From NCBI GenBank assembly GCA_008694505.1, contig VZDJ01000219.1, forward strand, positions 5,664,081-5,728,080: a stretch of 64,000 nucleotides of DNA, read 5' to 3'. Positions 38,050 to 48,728 of this stretch are shown one piece after another. This DNA comes from Cyanoderma ruficeps (taxonomy: Eukaryota; Chordata; Aves; Passeriformes; Timaliidae). The position numbers and the translations under genes were made by a program. Positions within the stretch are counted from its first letter, which is position 1, and every line of letters starts with the position of its first letter. Under the pieces are notes generated by a model. The model saw nothing but the letters and a program-made list of their open reading frames with translations. It had not been told where the DNA came from and searched no databases.

Positions 38050-38187
38050 CACAGAGAATAGCTGAATTTTCTGAGTTGGAAGGGACCCACAAGGATCATC
38101 AAGTCCAAGTCTCGAGTGGATGACCCAAGGAAGGATTGAACCCACAACCTTTGTTGTTAGCACCATGCTCCAACCAACAGAGCTAAT
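38050..38187 (-). mobile_element. tRNA-Ile/CR1 composite SINE (TguSINE1-like)
   Basis: On the minus strand the element starts with a tRNA-like head. It has an A-box-like TAGCTCTGTTGG (plus-strand 38174-38185), then GAGCATGGTGCTAACAACAA, corresponding to the anticodon arm of tRNA-Ile with a decayed anticodon, then an exact B box GGTTCAATCC (38133-38142). About 80 bp of CR1-like tail follow, with GATGATCCTTGTGGGTCCCT and TCCAACTCAGAAAATTC. Such SINEs are transcribed by RNA polymerase III from the internal boxes and mobilised by CR1 enzymes. The tail differs from the other CR1 copies here (ACTCAGAAAATTC instead of CCCAAACCATTC), pointing to another CR1 subfamily. The arrangement matches the zebra finch TguSINE1 family as I know it; the exact subfamily was not checked. 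Confidence 0.85.
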
Positions 38188-39691
38188 CTCTTATATGGAA
38201 ATATAAAGGAGGAGGGTCTTGTTCAATGGGGCTGGAAAGACAAACACTACACCACAAAACTCCATTGTTTCCTGGAAAAGCTGCTTGCTCCTTACTGGGT
38301 GTGTGGACACGGAAGAGGCAGAGTGATAACGTTGCTCTTGGAAATACACTGGACACCAGTGCTGAGCTGCTCTGGAGCACCTGAAGACTGACATTAATTA
38401 TTTAACCATAGACAAAGAATAGAAAAAGGGTTCTAAGGCTATCTGGTCCCTAACTGCTTTGATACAATATTTTGCCATTTATTTTGTACATTTCTTGAGA
38501 TTCCTGGTAAAAAGTCCAGCATATACCATGGTAAACTCTACTCTGTCTTAAATCATCAGAACTCTGGTGGTTTTCTGACAACAGCATCTCCTTGATCCTG
38601 TGAGGCTGACACTAAGTGATCCTTTGTCAAGCCTCACTGTACAAATACTGAAATCCAGAGTCCCCATCTTACAAACATATACATAGATTTGTTAGCTCAT
38701 CCTATGCACTGCATTAATATGCTGCCCAGGTGAGAAGAAGTGAGAAAGTAGATAAAGTTTTAAAGAGTTTACTGAAATGTAAACAACCATATCAAACGTT
38801 ATAAGAGAAGAATCCAAAGGGAGGAGTAGGAGAACCACAGCTAGCTGCCTGAATGCAATAGGTGTTGGATCAAATTGCTGCTCTCCTCTGAGAGATCTGT
38901 CTGATCTCAGGGGTGTCCTCTGATTCCCTCTGCTTTCTCACTGGGTAGCTGAAACCTTTTAACAAAAGCATGATAAATAATCAATAGAAAATATTGTTTT
39001 TCTGCTTTGTGTTCTTATTTGAGATCCAGCTGATAAAGTTCACAGAAAATTGTCCAAGGCCTTGTGAAAAACTATCTCCAGCCCAAATAAAGACAGTGGA
39101 GATGTTGTGATGGTCTTCAACCATGCCTTTCATTTTGTTCCCTAATGCATGGCACCCACTGAATACTTTTTAAGAGATACCTCTTCTGATAGATCTTCCC
39201 CTTCTTGAACAATTGCTATGTAATAAACTATTTTATCAGTTTTGCTTACATACTGTATTTCTGAAAACAAAACAATAAATGGCTGTAAAACCAATAAAAT
39301 GTACCAGGCTAGTGGTTTATTACAAACAAGCCAATACCATACACTGCAGCATATTTTTCAGCTCAATGCACCAGGATTCTTATTGTCCAGGTGAATGTTC
39401 CTGGCTGTAAATTGCAGCACTATAGCCCTTTTCCACCGCACTCTAAAACTTCTTTAGCTTGATATGCCTTAAAACACTCCTAGTCCTTGGACAAATTTAT
39501 GGGGAGGATAAAACTTAGTAGTCTTATGCCAAGGCGTTTTTAAGTTTGCCAGCCACCCTGGAAGCACTTTGGGATGGTACACAGGGAGCACAGACTGCAC
39601 AGCTCAGCTGGATGCACCCCCCAGCACCCCTGGAAACACAGCCCTGGGCTGCCCCCAGCCAGCTGGAGTGGGCAGCAATAACACAGTCAGG
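38188..39691. other. unique non-coding sequence
   Basis: No recognisable gene or repeat. Short open frames only. Confidence 0.5.
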
Positions 39692-39958
39692 GAATCACAG
39701 GGTCCTGGAATGGTTTGGGTTGGAAGGAACCTTAAGCCTCATCTTCCACTCCCTGCCATGGGCAGGGAACCTTCCACTATCCCAGCTTGCTCCAAGCCCC
39801 ATCCAGCCTGGCCTTGAACACGTCCAGGGACAGGGCAGCCAAAGTTTCTCTGGGCAACCTGTGCCAGGGCCTCGCCACCCTTACAGGGAAGAATTTCTTC
39901 CTAATATTTAATCTTAATCTACCCTCTTTCAGCTTGAATCCATTACCCTCTGATCCAG
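39692..39958 (-). mobile_element. CR1 LINE 3' tail, truncated
   Basis: Read on the plus strand this is the reverse complement of about 265 bp of CR1: GAATCACAGGGTCCTGGAAT, GGTTTGGGTTGGAAGGAACC, CCCTGCCATGGGCAGGGAAC, GCTCCAAGCCCCATCCAGCC, TTTCTCTGGGCAACCTGTGC, GAAGAATTTCTTCCTAATAT and ACCCTCTTTCAGCTTGAATC. It is well preserved. The 121-codon plus-strand open frame overlapping it is an artefact of the repeat. Confidence 0.95.
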
Positions 39959-42630
39959 CCAATTGACTATCACCCAAAGTCAGAAGTCTGCATATCTTTC
40001 TGGCAATGCTCAAACTTACTGCAGCTTTGAATAAGACTAATACTGAATAAAAATGCTTCAGTAAGACTTTTCAGCATGTTTCCTCTTAGCTTTTCTGTTC
40101 ATTTTCTTCAGCCATCACTCACTGTCCTAGAAACAAGCTTCCTTGGCAAGGACCTCTTGGAAAAGCTATCCTGCATATCTCGATGCAGTGCTTCTAATGT
40201 GGAGTTGTTTCACACTGTAGGGTCACTGTCCTCTACACCAGCCAATTTGTTAGAACCACCTTCTTCACAAGGAGCACCACTCACCCGGGGCTGGTGTCCA
40301 AGGGCGTGAGACTCAGCTGGATTTGATCCTGCTGGTGTGAGAGCCCACAGTGCAAACCAAAGCATGAGCAGACAACTGATATCATGATTCCTTAAGTTGC
40401 CTTTTTATTTGTGAGCTCAGGGTTTGCATCTGTGAAATTGGTCGAATAATAATATGCACACATTCAACAAAATGTGCATCCACTAATTAAATCAATTCAC
40501 TTTTCGAACTGCTGCATAAAGCAAGTGGTTGTTTTCTGAGGGATTTACATGGTATTAATGCAGCTGTTTTTTTTTGCTGAAGCAATTGCCAGTGATCTGC
40601 AGCACATGTGAAGTGGCCATAGATTACTGGAATACATTTCCTTAGCAACCATTGGAGTAATTTCATGCCCAGGAGAAAGCAGCTTTCCTAATACACCTCA
40701 ATCTTATCAGCAGCACTTAGAGCCATCAACACTTGCTTGTCAGTCTCTGACAGGCACAGTGCGACAAGAAGTTTGAAACAATCCTTTCCTAAATTCTGTG
40801 CGTCACTTTATCATGTTATGATAAAGATCAGATCCTTTTCCTTGTCCGTTTACTGAAAGAGTTGATCATTCCCAAATGAGGAATTCTATATTATTTTTTT
40901 TTTGACAGCTCTCACTCAAAATCACCAGTGACTAAAACCAATACTGAACACAGAAGGCAAAGGTATTTCAAGGCTGGAGATGACCTCTGAGTCCAGACAC
41001 TAATATTACTTTGGTCAATATTATAATTTATGCAGGAGGCATACTTTTCCCTTTGCCACAGGCTGCTTCCCCATGTATAGTTGCTGCTTTTCTTAGCATA
41101 TAGACAACCCAGCCTGTGACATCTTCTGTCTTCAGAGCCAGCTCCCACAGCATATTACAGATATACAGATGGATTCTAGAAAATGGGTCACACATTTACA
41201 AGAAGAAAGTTTTCTTAAGAGTAAATACTTTTAGTATTAAAGTTAAGGCAATAATTTTCATGCTCTTTTTTGATTATCACCTTTCATTTCAGCTTTCTGT
41301 TGAAAACAGCTTAAGATCAAATACACTTGATCCTATTATACAGAAATACATGCTAGGCTTGCAAGTGATCTCAGCAGAGTGCAATTAGGAAGACATAAAT
41401 ATGATAATGAAGCTGTTACATCACATTTTTCTAGTTTGATACTGTATGAGCTTACTTTATTTGTCTATTTATGGGCTTTGATGCATATGTTGATGTAAGA
41501 AGAAGGGTTTATTTCTTGCCTTGGCCGACATAGCAGGAATAGCTCCTCTGCCTCTTCTTTGTTCTCATCAGCATGTTATGGGTAACCTCCACAAATGCCA
41601 TTCCAGCAGTGTGTTCTTAAGGCCAGAAAGATTTTTGAGGGAAACCCATTTCAGAGCTAAAGATCCTCCCCAGCATGTACCATTTCCTTTATCTGTGAAG
41701 TCAGCCTGACTCCCCTTTGACAAAAAGTTTTAGAGTGAGATGAAGTTGTGGACTCTCAAGCAGCTGAGGACTCTACAGCTGGACATGAAGACCTGTGCTT
41801 TGGTAATATGAATAGCAGAGAACTAACTCAGCCATTGGGATACTTGTGACATTTGCTCTCACCGAAAAAACCCTGCTCAACTGCTGCCTGTGGCACTGAT
41901 GGAAACACAGTCCTGCACTGGGAAGATCCTTCCCCACAGCTGTTTACCAAACTTCAAGTAAAGTGCACACAGTTCTGCAAAGGAGGAGAGAAATCCTCAA
42001 GGGCAGAAATGTCACTGAAGTGAACTTAAATCACATAAGTGATAACTCCACTGGGAGAACAGCAGACATCAATCATCTGTGTGCTTGCTTAATATCCTGT
42101 GTTTCGGAATATTTCTGCTGTCAGTAATTTTGCTCATCTGCTGGGCAGACAGGACGATGAACAGAATTGCTCTTAGCAGACTAAAGCTATGGACCATTGC
42201 AAACAAGAGCACTTGCCAAGCACCTGAGACTGATGGTTCATCATTTTCCTCCCTTTTTATAGACACCTGGTTAAAGGTGCCAGATTAACAGCCCTGGCAA
42301 CTAAAATCCTCCATCCCTCTCAGAGGCATGGCAGGCAGAGGTAGATATGCACAGCAGCCTTGACCTTGTCCCTCTCCTCTCACTTGTGAGACAGAGGCTC
42401 CACGGCCAGCCTCCTTGGATGACGGGCCCTTTTTCCCCACTGGTTATAGCTAAAGGAAAACCATTTAGTGCACACTTTTATGAAACAGGTAGCAAAGTAT
42501 GCTGTAGAGGGAGATAGTACCACTGATCCCTGTTTCAAGAGTGAGAAACTGAGGCTGGGAGTAATAAAACTACTTACTCAAGATTAAAAAAAGGGTTGAA
42601 AAGCCAAAAATAAAGCTATTAGCAGTGCTT
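39959..42630. other. unique non-coding sequence
   Basis: No recognisable gene or transposon. Composition is AT-rich with short open frames only. Confidence 0.5.
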
Positions 42631-42831
42631 GATCTCTTCATAACAGCAAGAGGTTTTATTGTTTTGTATTAATTTTTTATGCTTGTGAATACTTTGCTTG
42701 TTAAATAAACAGTTTTTTCCACTTTGCTCCAAGGAAATCTTTTCCCAGTAGGGGGTGGGGCCACTTAAATCTGCTTTCTAGAGGGACCCCATTTGGAGGT
42801 TTCCTCCCAAAATTTGCCCTAAACCAGGACA
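42631..42831 (-). mobile_element. partial ERV LTR (same family as the 48.7-kb LTR)
   Basis: On the minus strand this begins at 42831 with TGTCCTGGTTTAGGG and continues through GGGAGGAAACCTCCAAATGG, a GTGGCCCC-containing block, GGGAAAAGATTTCC and GTTTATTTAACAAGCAAAG. It aligns by eye with the first roughly 210 bp of the LTR at 48729-49366 and then loses similarity near 42630, so its 3' part is missing. TG at the 5' edge is intact. No internal viral sequence or coding capacity is present. AAGCC occurs both right of 42831 and at 42601-42605, but the sequence beside the left copy does not end in the canonical LTR dinucleotide, so I do not call it a target-site duplication. Confidence 0.85.
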
Positions 42832-42980
42832 AAGCCCCAGGGTCCTGCATTTTGAAAGCTCATCTGCCTCAGGTCATAATCATGCTTTAAATTTTAGCTT
42901 TCATGTTTTTCAGATTCTGTACTGCCTAGGTGTGTAGTTCTGAGCCTCATATTAAGTGCTAGGCAGCTCTCTTCACAGAG
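42832..42980. other. spacer between two LTR remnants
   Basis: About 150 bp of unrecognised sequence separates two LTRs of opposite orientation. It could be host DNA or unrecognised edge sequence of either element. Confidence 0.4.
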
Positions 42981-43364
42981 TGGGTAGACAAAAAAATCCT
43001 TTCCCAGCTTGAGACCAACGACAATCGTTAAAAGTTTCAGGCCCAAAAGAATAAACAATGGTGAACTGAAGAGAGAAAACAAGAAGGTTGGAACTTCATA
43101 ATCTGAAGCTGTAACTGGACAATTAACCCCAATATGCAAATGGACCAAATCTTATAAAAGAGTGAGACCTTGTGACCAGTCATCCATTTTGTGACCATTT
43201 TGGGTCCGTCTTGGGTGTAGCCCTGGCCAGGCTCTTGTACTGCCCAAGGTGTATCCTGTAAGGCCTTTTAATAATACCTACTTTATTCTCTCACCTCTGT
43301 CTAATCTCTGTTCCAGGTCAGCCTTCTCAAGGCGTCAATAACACCCTGATAAATACTGCTAGAA
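42981..43364 (+). mobile_element. solo ERV LTR of a second family
   Basis: The segment contains a promoter-like part with TATAAAA at 43153-43159, about 110 bp later a degenerate polyadenylation signal (AATAAT near 43270) followed by TTTATTCTCTCACC, and a U5-like end with CCTTCTCAAGGCGTCA at 43322-43337. The block GTGTAGCCCTGGCCAGGCTC and the following GTACTGCCCAAGGTGTATCC are typical, as far as I recall, of a common passerine ERV LTR. The hexamer ACAGAG lies directly before 42981 and again at 43365-43370, which would be a 6-bp target-site duplication. The right edge would then not end in CA, so the borders are tentative; the alternative end is 43337. No internal viral genes are seen. Confidence 0.75.
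43153..43159 (+). promoter_or_regulatory. TATA box inside the LTR
   Basis: CTTATAAAAG is a clear TATA element in the U3 part of the plus-strand LTR. It is the likely former viral promoter. Whether it still fires is unknown. Confidence 0.7.
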
Positions 43365-45610
43365 ACAGAGGAAAAAATCCAACACACTCCTGAATTAATA
43401 TTGATTTTTTGTCAATTGCTTTATATTCCCACTTATGCAGACTGCTGGTCATTGATGGAGAGGATCCTCAGAAAGCAAAATTAAAATGAACTGTCATCCA
43501 GCAGCAGTGAAAACAAAAGTTTCTCTAATAAGAAATAATGATTTAGAGGACTTCAGTGTCTCTAGCTACTCCACAGTGTGGTAGAAACACAACTCTTCAG
43601 CAGCTCATAAATCAGGGGCTACACTTCAGTTGAAGATCAAACAATCAGCAGATACTGGTAAACACTGAAGCTTCTTCGAAGTTCATGATAAAAAAAAGAG
43701 CCAGGAGTAGCTTTTTTTCTTTTCCCTAGCAGGATCTGATGATTGAAGTATAATGATAGATCTTCAGATTAGGCAGCTCTCATAATCTTTTGAGCCCTAT
43801 TTTTCTTATGTACTGTTATTAGTTGACAATTGCTCTCAGAGTACATCTTCCCTCACACACACCAGCATAAACCACATCAAAGCCAGGTGTAAGCCAGGAG
43901 AGCATCAAACCCAATGCACCAGGAGTGCATTCAGCAGTGCCTTTGTGTAGCCAGAGAAGTTGGATGTATCTGGTGGAGTTGCTACATGGTATACCCAGAA
44001 AAAACTAATTTTACAAGAGAGTAGTCTTAGGTCCTTTTATTTTACAGATGCAATTCTCATGAGGTTTGTATTCTTTGTCGTTTCTTTGGGTCCTCTGCTG
44101 TTCTCATCCTGTATTCCTCTTCCATTTTTCTTTTTTTCCTGCCTTTCAATTTTCTCTTAGCTTTATCTCTGGATTCCCTTTACACAGCAGAGAGTAAGGT
44201 TGCTTGTCTCTCTGAGCTGTGATCTGTCTGCATTGGTTATAAGGAGGCCAAAGTAATCTGATTTATTTCAAAATCCTCCAAACAGATTTAACTGCATTTA
44301 ACTTTCTGGTTGTTTTCTTCACACCTGAATTCCTTATTTTGTCCTTCCCCACATTCTCAAGCTAATAGGGGAATAACAAGAAGGCACTTTCAGCATTTGA
44401 GTTATACGTGAGAGTTTCCTGACAAGCAACGTCCAGCAAGCCCATGTCTACCCAAAGCACAGCAGGCACTCATCTGTCAACGTCCCTTGGATTAGTAGAG
44501 CTCAGTTGCTGCTTTCTAAGCACCAGTCCATACCATTAGAAATCTGAGTGTACTTTCACAGGGGAACACATAGCAGAACATGAGTAAATGTCTGGCTAAA
44601 TGAGGCAAGGCATTTGGAAGTGGTTAACCTATCCAACTTTGATAGAATGATTGATGTTAAAATTCAGAGTGCTGGTATTTGCAAAAGCATCCTGTGTATA
44701 CAGAGGATAAAAGCATCTGAGGTCTCTCAGCCGATCCTTTTGAGTAATAAGTCCCTTGACTTTTCCAAATCTGGATTTAAAAGTCCAATCCAAATTTCAA
44801 TGCAGCTGAAAGTCCAGACATCTGCCTCCCGTGTTTGAGGAGGAGGACAGATGGGCTGGCTATCATGTTTGAAACCTTCTCCTTTGCCCTCATTAATGTT
44901 TTATTAATAGCTCATATCACATGAAAGCAGATTTTCCTTTGTGCCCAGCATTAAATGCTGATCAATATAAATGTTTGATTTATATTTCTGAGAATGGAAC
45001 AGCAAGAGGGAGCAAGACTGAGGCTGAAAACAGGAATTACCTGAACTTCAATACAGCTCTTAAAACAGCAAGGCTGATGAAATAATCAATTGGACAAGGA
45101 ACTGGCTAACAAATGAGATCTGGGCTGTGACAGCACCTGGTCACAGTTCACTCAGGGCTGCAGGAGGAGGAACGGTGAGTTGGCATGAATTTTTGCATGA
45201 TCTGAAAACACTGTGAGGCAGGATTTTGTGCCATTGACTCAGAGGACTACAGCCACAAGAAAGGGGCCAGGAGACACCATCCTGCTGCAGCAAAAGAAAG
45301 GAGGCCGGGGGTGGCGGGACAAGGAAGCAGCTTGGCTGTCTGTGGTCTGAAGAGGCACAGGTTGTGCCCAAAGATCAGGAGACTTTTGCATTGTGAGGCT
45401 GGAGAGGGATGGGGCAGAAGGAGAAGCCCCAGTTAGAGTGAATGAACTTTCAAAGCAAAAGAAAATAGAGAGCTGGGGGAGGTGAAAGTGAAGCTGCTGG
45501 GCCGGGGAAACACATGAGGCATGCCTGGAGCCACTGGCACCTGTGCTGTTGAGCCAGAGGCATAGATATTCATAGGTGTACATGGGTGTATAAGGGCATG
45601 CCATAATTGG
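43365..45610. other. unique non-coding sequence
   Basis: No recognisable gene or transposon. GC content rises towards 45.1-45.6 kb, where several open frames overlap on the minus strand and run into the adjacent CR1. None resembles a known protein. Confidence 0.5.
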
Positions 45611-45882
45611 AGAAGGGGGAATGACTTCGAGATTAAGGAGGGTAGGGTTAGATGAAATATTAGGAAGAAATTCTTCTCTGTGAGGATGGTGAGGCCCTGG
45701 CACAGGTTGCCCAGACAAGGTATGGATCCTACATCCATCCCTAGAAGTGTTCAAGGCTGGGCTGGATGAGGCTTGGAGTAATCTAATCTATTGGAAGGTG
45801 TTCTTGCTCAGGGCACAGTTGTGTTAGAATGAGATGAGCTTTGAGGTCCCTTCCAAACAAACTGCTCTTTGAGTCTATGATA
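45611..45882 (+). mobile_element. CR1 LINE 3' tail, truncated
   Basis: A sense-orientation CR1 3' end of about 270 bp. It shows AGAAGGGGGAATGACTTCGA, GGAGGGTAGGGTTAGATGAA, AGGAAGAAATTCTTCTCTGT, GGTGAGGCCCTGGCACAGGT, CCCTAGAAGTGTTCAAGGCT and CTTTGAGGTCCCTTCCAAAC, ending GAGTCTATGA. It differs in several places from the other copies, for example a changed block at about 45716-45735 where GAGAAGCTGTGG is expected. The 171- and 101-codon minus-strand frames that cover it are repeat artefacts. Confidence 0.94.
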
Positions 45883-46170
45883 TATTAAAGAAGTGAAGCA
45901 CTGGGGTCTGCTGCTGCCTTGTGAAAATAAACCTCCAGCAAGGCTTGCCAGGTGAGATAATGTGTAAATTGACCAAGAGATGGGGCTGAGACAATAATAG
46001 GGATGGTTTGGAAAAGCAAAGGAAATTTGGGACATTTGTGACACTGTGAAATTTGAAGGTGACAGCCGAAAGGAGGAGGGACACTGCACAGCACTAAAGA
46101 ACACTCCAGTCTGAAAAATAAATGAAAGACAGGTTACAGGGGTTCCATGTTTTTAATTGCTCAATATTTG

Positions 46171-46280
46171 TAGAATCTTAGAATGGTTTGGTTTGCAAGG
46201 GACCTTAAACCTCATCTTGTTCCAAGCCCCCTACCATGGGCAGGGACACCTTCCACTAGACCAGGATGTTCAAAGCCCCA
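46171..46280 (-). mobile_element. short CR1 LINE 3' tail
   Basis: The plus strand reads TAGAATCTTAGAATGGTTTG, GCAAGGGACCTTAAACCTCA, CCCCCTACCATGGGCAGGGA and CACCTTCCACTAGACCAGG, then GTTCAAAGCCCCA, the reverse complement of the last 110 bp of CR1. It faces the copy 0.3 kb to its left, so two CR1 tails lie here with their 3' ends pointing towards each other. Confidence 0.93.
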
Positions 46281-47860
46281 TTATAATAAAATCTGCATTT
46301 CAACACAGCAGGAGAACAAAGGAGCAAGAGCCTTGTACCACCCTCTGCAATGGAAACACAACCTGGCTGAGAGGAGGAGACATCCAGAGAATTTATGCTT
46401 CAAAGTTACTCTTGATTAGCTCCCTTTTTTTTTCCAATAGCAGAAAGGTGTTCATACAAATGATATCTGTGGAAAGTACCTATAGATGCCTCTAATTGTG
46501 GGCAAAATCAGGGCTTACACCATGGCTTGTGCTTGAGCAGATCAGACCAAAGGAAAATGGAAAAACAAGAGTGGGAGGTAAGGAATGCTCCACAGGGCAT
46601 TAGCAGTCAGACACTGCTGCTTAGTTTGCCTATGGCATTTTGCAGGCTTGGTCTGGGAGGTTCACCAGGTCAGACTTGATGCCCTTTTTGCTCTGGAATA
46701 TCCATGGGCAGTCCCCAGGAGCCAGCTTCCAGATGCCCATTAAAGACAATGGGCACAGTAATAGTAAAAACTCTAAGCTGATGGCTCTAGCCAGCTGACA
46801 GCAGATTGGCAACACCTGACAGATGATTAGAGCTAAACTGTCTTGCTAAATGCAAATATGCCTATACAGAAATGGAAAATTACCATAAAATCTTTAGGAC
46901 TGCAGGAAACCTCAAAGCTAATTTGCATGTTCAACTAAAACTTCAATGTCCCTGTTAGCAATGTCACACTGCTCTGTTAGTTATCCTTCTAATTAGAGCA
47001 GCATGGACAGGGGCACAGGAGAGAAAGCAGCTCAGATAACAGAATTACACAGGTTAGAAAGCTGGTGTCTAGTTGATCCAGGAGAATTTTGATTTAGAAT
47101 CTCCCTTTACTAGGCAAATCTTTCCTGTCACAGGAGATGACTTATCTACTCTCTAGAAGCTTATTTCTTGGGTACTTAACAGTCAGAGCCAGAGTGGGTA
47201 TGATCATTTCTGCAGTGTAACTACAACTGCAGCTGCATGTTCTCACTTTCAGACACAAAGTTCAAGTGTAAAACACTCTATTCTCCAGGTAGACATTAAC
47301 AGAGGGTACATAGGCATTAGCAGAGCTGAAATCCTGAAATTGGTGGAAATAGGTTACAGTGTGTTAGCTGCTTTCTTCACAAGTCTCTTTAATGCAGCAA
47401 ACCACATCACTTTCAAGGTAAAATCTGTGAGTCATTTCAGAATAATTTAAAGCTGGGGTAAATCCAACCCTTCCTTCCTGATGAAAAAAATACTTTTGTC
47501 TCACAGAAGCATGTTTTTCTCATTTTTTCAGGAGAGGGATGAAGAAAATATTTGAAGAGACCCTTTGGAGAGAAATTCAGGTACAGTTCCCTGTATGCTT
47601 TATGTCAGCAATTAGACAGAAGTGTCAGTGAAGGAAGTTAACTGCTGCTAAAAGCTGTCCCTCACTCAGCACAGTTCAGTGCACTACTCAGTCCTCAGCA
47701 CTTCAGTAAATGTTGAGATATCCACAGAAAGTGTGTCTTAAATAAATGCTTCAGAAAATTTGCTCTTCAAAACTGTGGATATTCAGAACTACTTCCTAAG
47801 ATTGTGGAAATTACTGCTTAGCTGGCTGGAACTGCTCTAGTTTGTACAAGCTGAGATCAA
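46281..47860. other. unique non-coding sequence
   Basis: No recognisable gene or transposon. Confidence 0.5.
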
Positions 47861-48418
47861 GCCCCAGATGGCCATCGTGGTAACGTGCTGGGATGACTCA
47901 CATGGCTGGAGCCCTGCACTGGATGGCTACAGGCTCTTCAGGAGAGACAGGAAAGGGAGAAGAGGTGGAGGGGTGGCCCTTTATATTGGGGAGGCTTTTG
48001 ATGCCATAGGTATTGGAACTAGTGGTGATGAAGTTGAATGCCTGTGGGTAAGAGTTAAGGGGAAGACCAACAAGGTTGACATCCTACTGGGAGTCTGTTG
48101 TTGTCCACCCAACCAGGAAGGACAACTTATTCTACAAGCAGCTGGAGAATGTTTCAGGACCACCAGCCCTTGCTCTTGTAGGTGACTTTACCCTACCAGA
48201 CATCTGCTGGGAACTTAATACAGCAGAAAAGAGGCAGTGCAGGAAGTTATTAGAGTGTGTGGATGACACACTGGTGTAATCAATGGGTTCACCATCCCTG
48301 GATGTGTTTAAAAAAAGACTGGATGTGGCACTCAGTGCCATGGTTTAGTTGAGATGCTTAGGGCTGGGTTAGACTCGATGATCTTGAAGGTCCCTTCCAA
48401 CCCAGTGATTCTGTGATC
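47861..48418 (+). mobile_element. internally deleted CR1: endonuclease fragment joined to 3' tail
   Basis: The left 420 bp encode part of the APE-type endonuclease domain of CR1 ORF2: WDDSHGWSPALDGYRLFRRD, then GGGVALYIGEAFD and ECLWVRVKGK, then ALVLVGDF-like and PDICWELNTAEKRQ. The last two are in another frame, so there is a frameshift near 48116-48130. The expected glutamate before the first tryptophan block is missing (VTCWDDS instead of the family's TETWWDDS) and the GDFN motif reads GDFT, so the enzyme is dead. From about 48280 the sequence jumps to a CR1 3' end: ACCATCCCTGGATGTGTTTA, GGCACTCAGTGCCATGG, CTCGATGATCTTGAAGGTCC and GATTCTGTGA. About 2 kb of the reverse-transcriptase region that normally lies between is absent. 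Confidence 0.88.
47868..48279 (+). pseudogene. broken CR1 ORF2 endonuclease fragment
   Basis: This is the coding remnant of the CR1 LINE listed above. In a live element this domain nicks target DNA to prime reverse transcription. The remnant covers roughly the middle of the domain, begins without its own start region, shifts frame near 48116-48130 and ends in a stop after ECVDDTLV, a shortened form of the segment that normally continues into the rest of the protein. Two expected catalytic positions are changed. It cannot make an active enzyme. Confidence 0.85.
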
Positions 48419-48723
48419 TCCAGGCTCATGGAATGAAATCCCTCAAGCTCATCATCCCTGGTAAAGAACGGCTTTTTAAATGACCACACAGAAAAGGCAT
48501 TTAAAAAATATCCTTCCTGCTCTTTAAAGCTGAGAGTCTCTTAAGGTAAAGCTGTTGAAACAATTTTCTGAATCATTATGTTAGGCAACTATCAATTGCC
48601 AATACTACTCTTCCCATTTTTCCACCAGGAAAAGCATTGGCCATTTAAGCACAGAGCAATTCCAGTTGCTTCCCTGCCAGGGGCAGTGCCAGCCCTGGGG
48701 CAATCCCAGTACAGGCAATATTG
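48419..48723. other. unique spacer between CR1 and solo LTR
   Basis: No gene is recognised in these 300 bp. Confidence 0.5.
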
Positions 48724-48728
48724 GTAGG
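48724..48728. repeat. target-site duplication, left copy (GTAGG)
   Basis: GTAGG directly abuts the LTR edge at 48729 and is matched by an identical GTAGG at 49367-49371 on the other side. Five bases is the usual duplication length for ERVL-type and several other avian retroviral insertions. Confidence 0.88.

Noticed and set aside
38125..38187. A functional tRNA-Ile gene
   Set aside because: The anticodon loop and stems are decayed, the acceptor stem is not paired, and the sequence runs directly into a CR1-like tail, so it is a SINE head.
45239..45754. 171-codon minus-strand frame as a gene
   Set aside because: Its start lies in a CR1 tail and the rest has no domain, no conservation evidence and no splice context.
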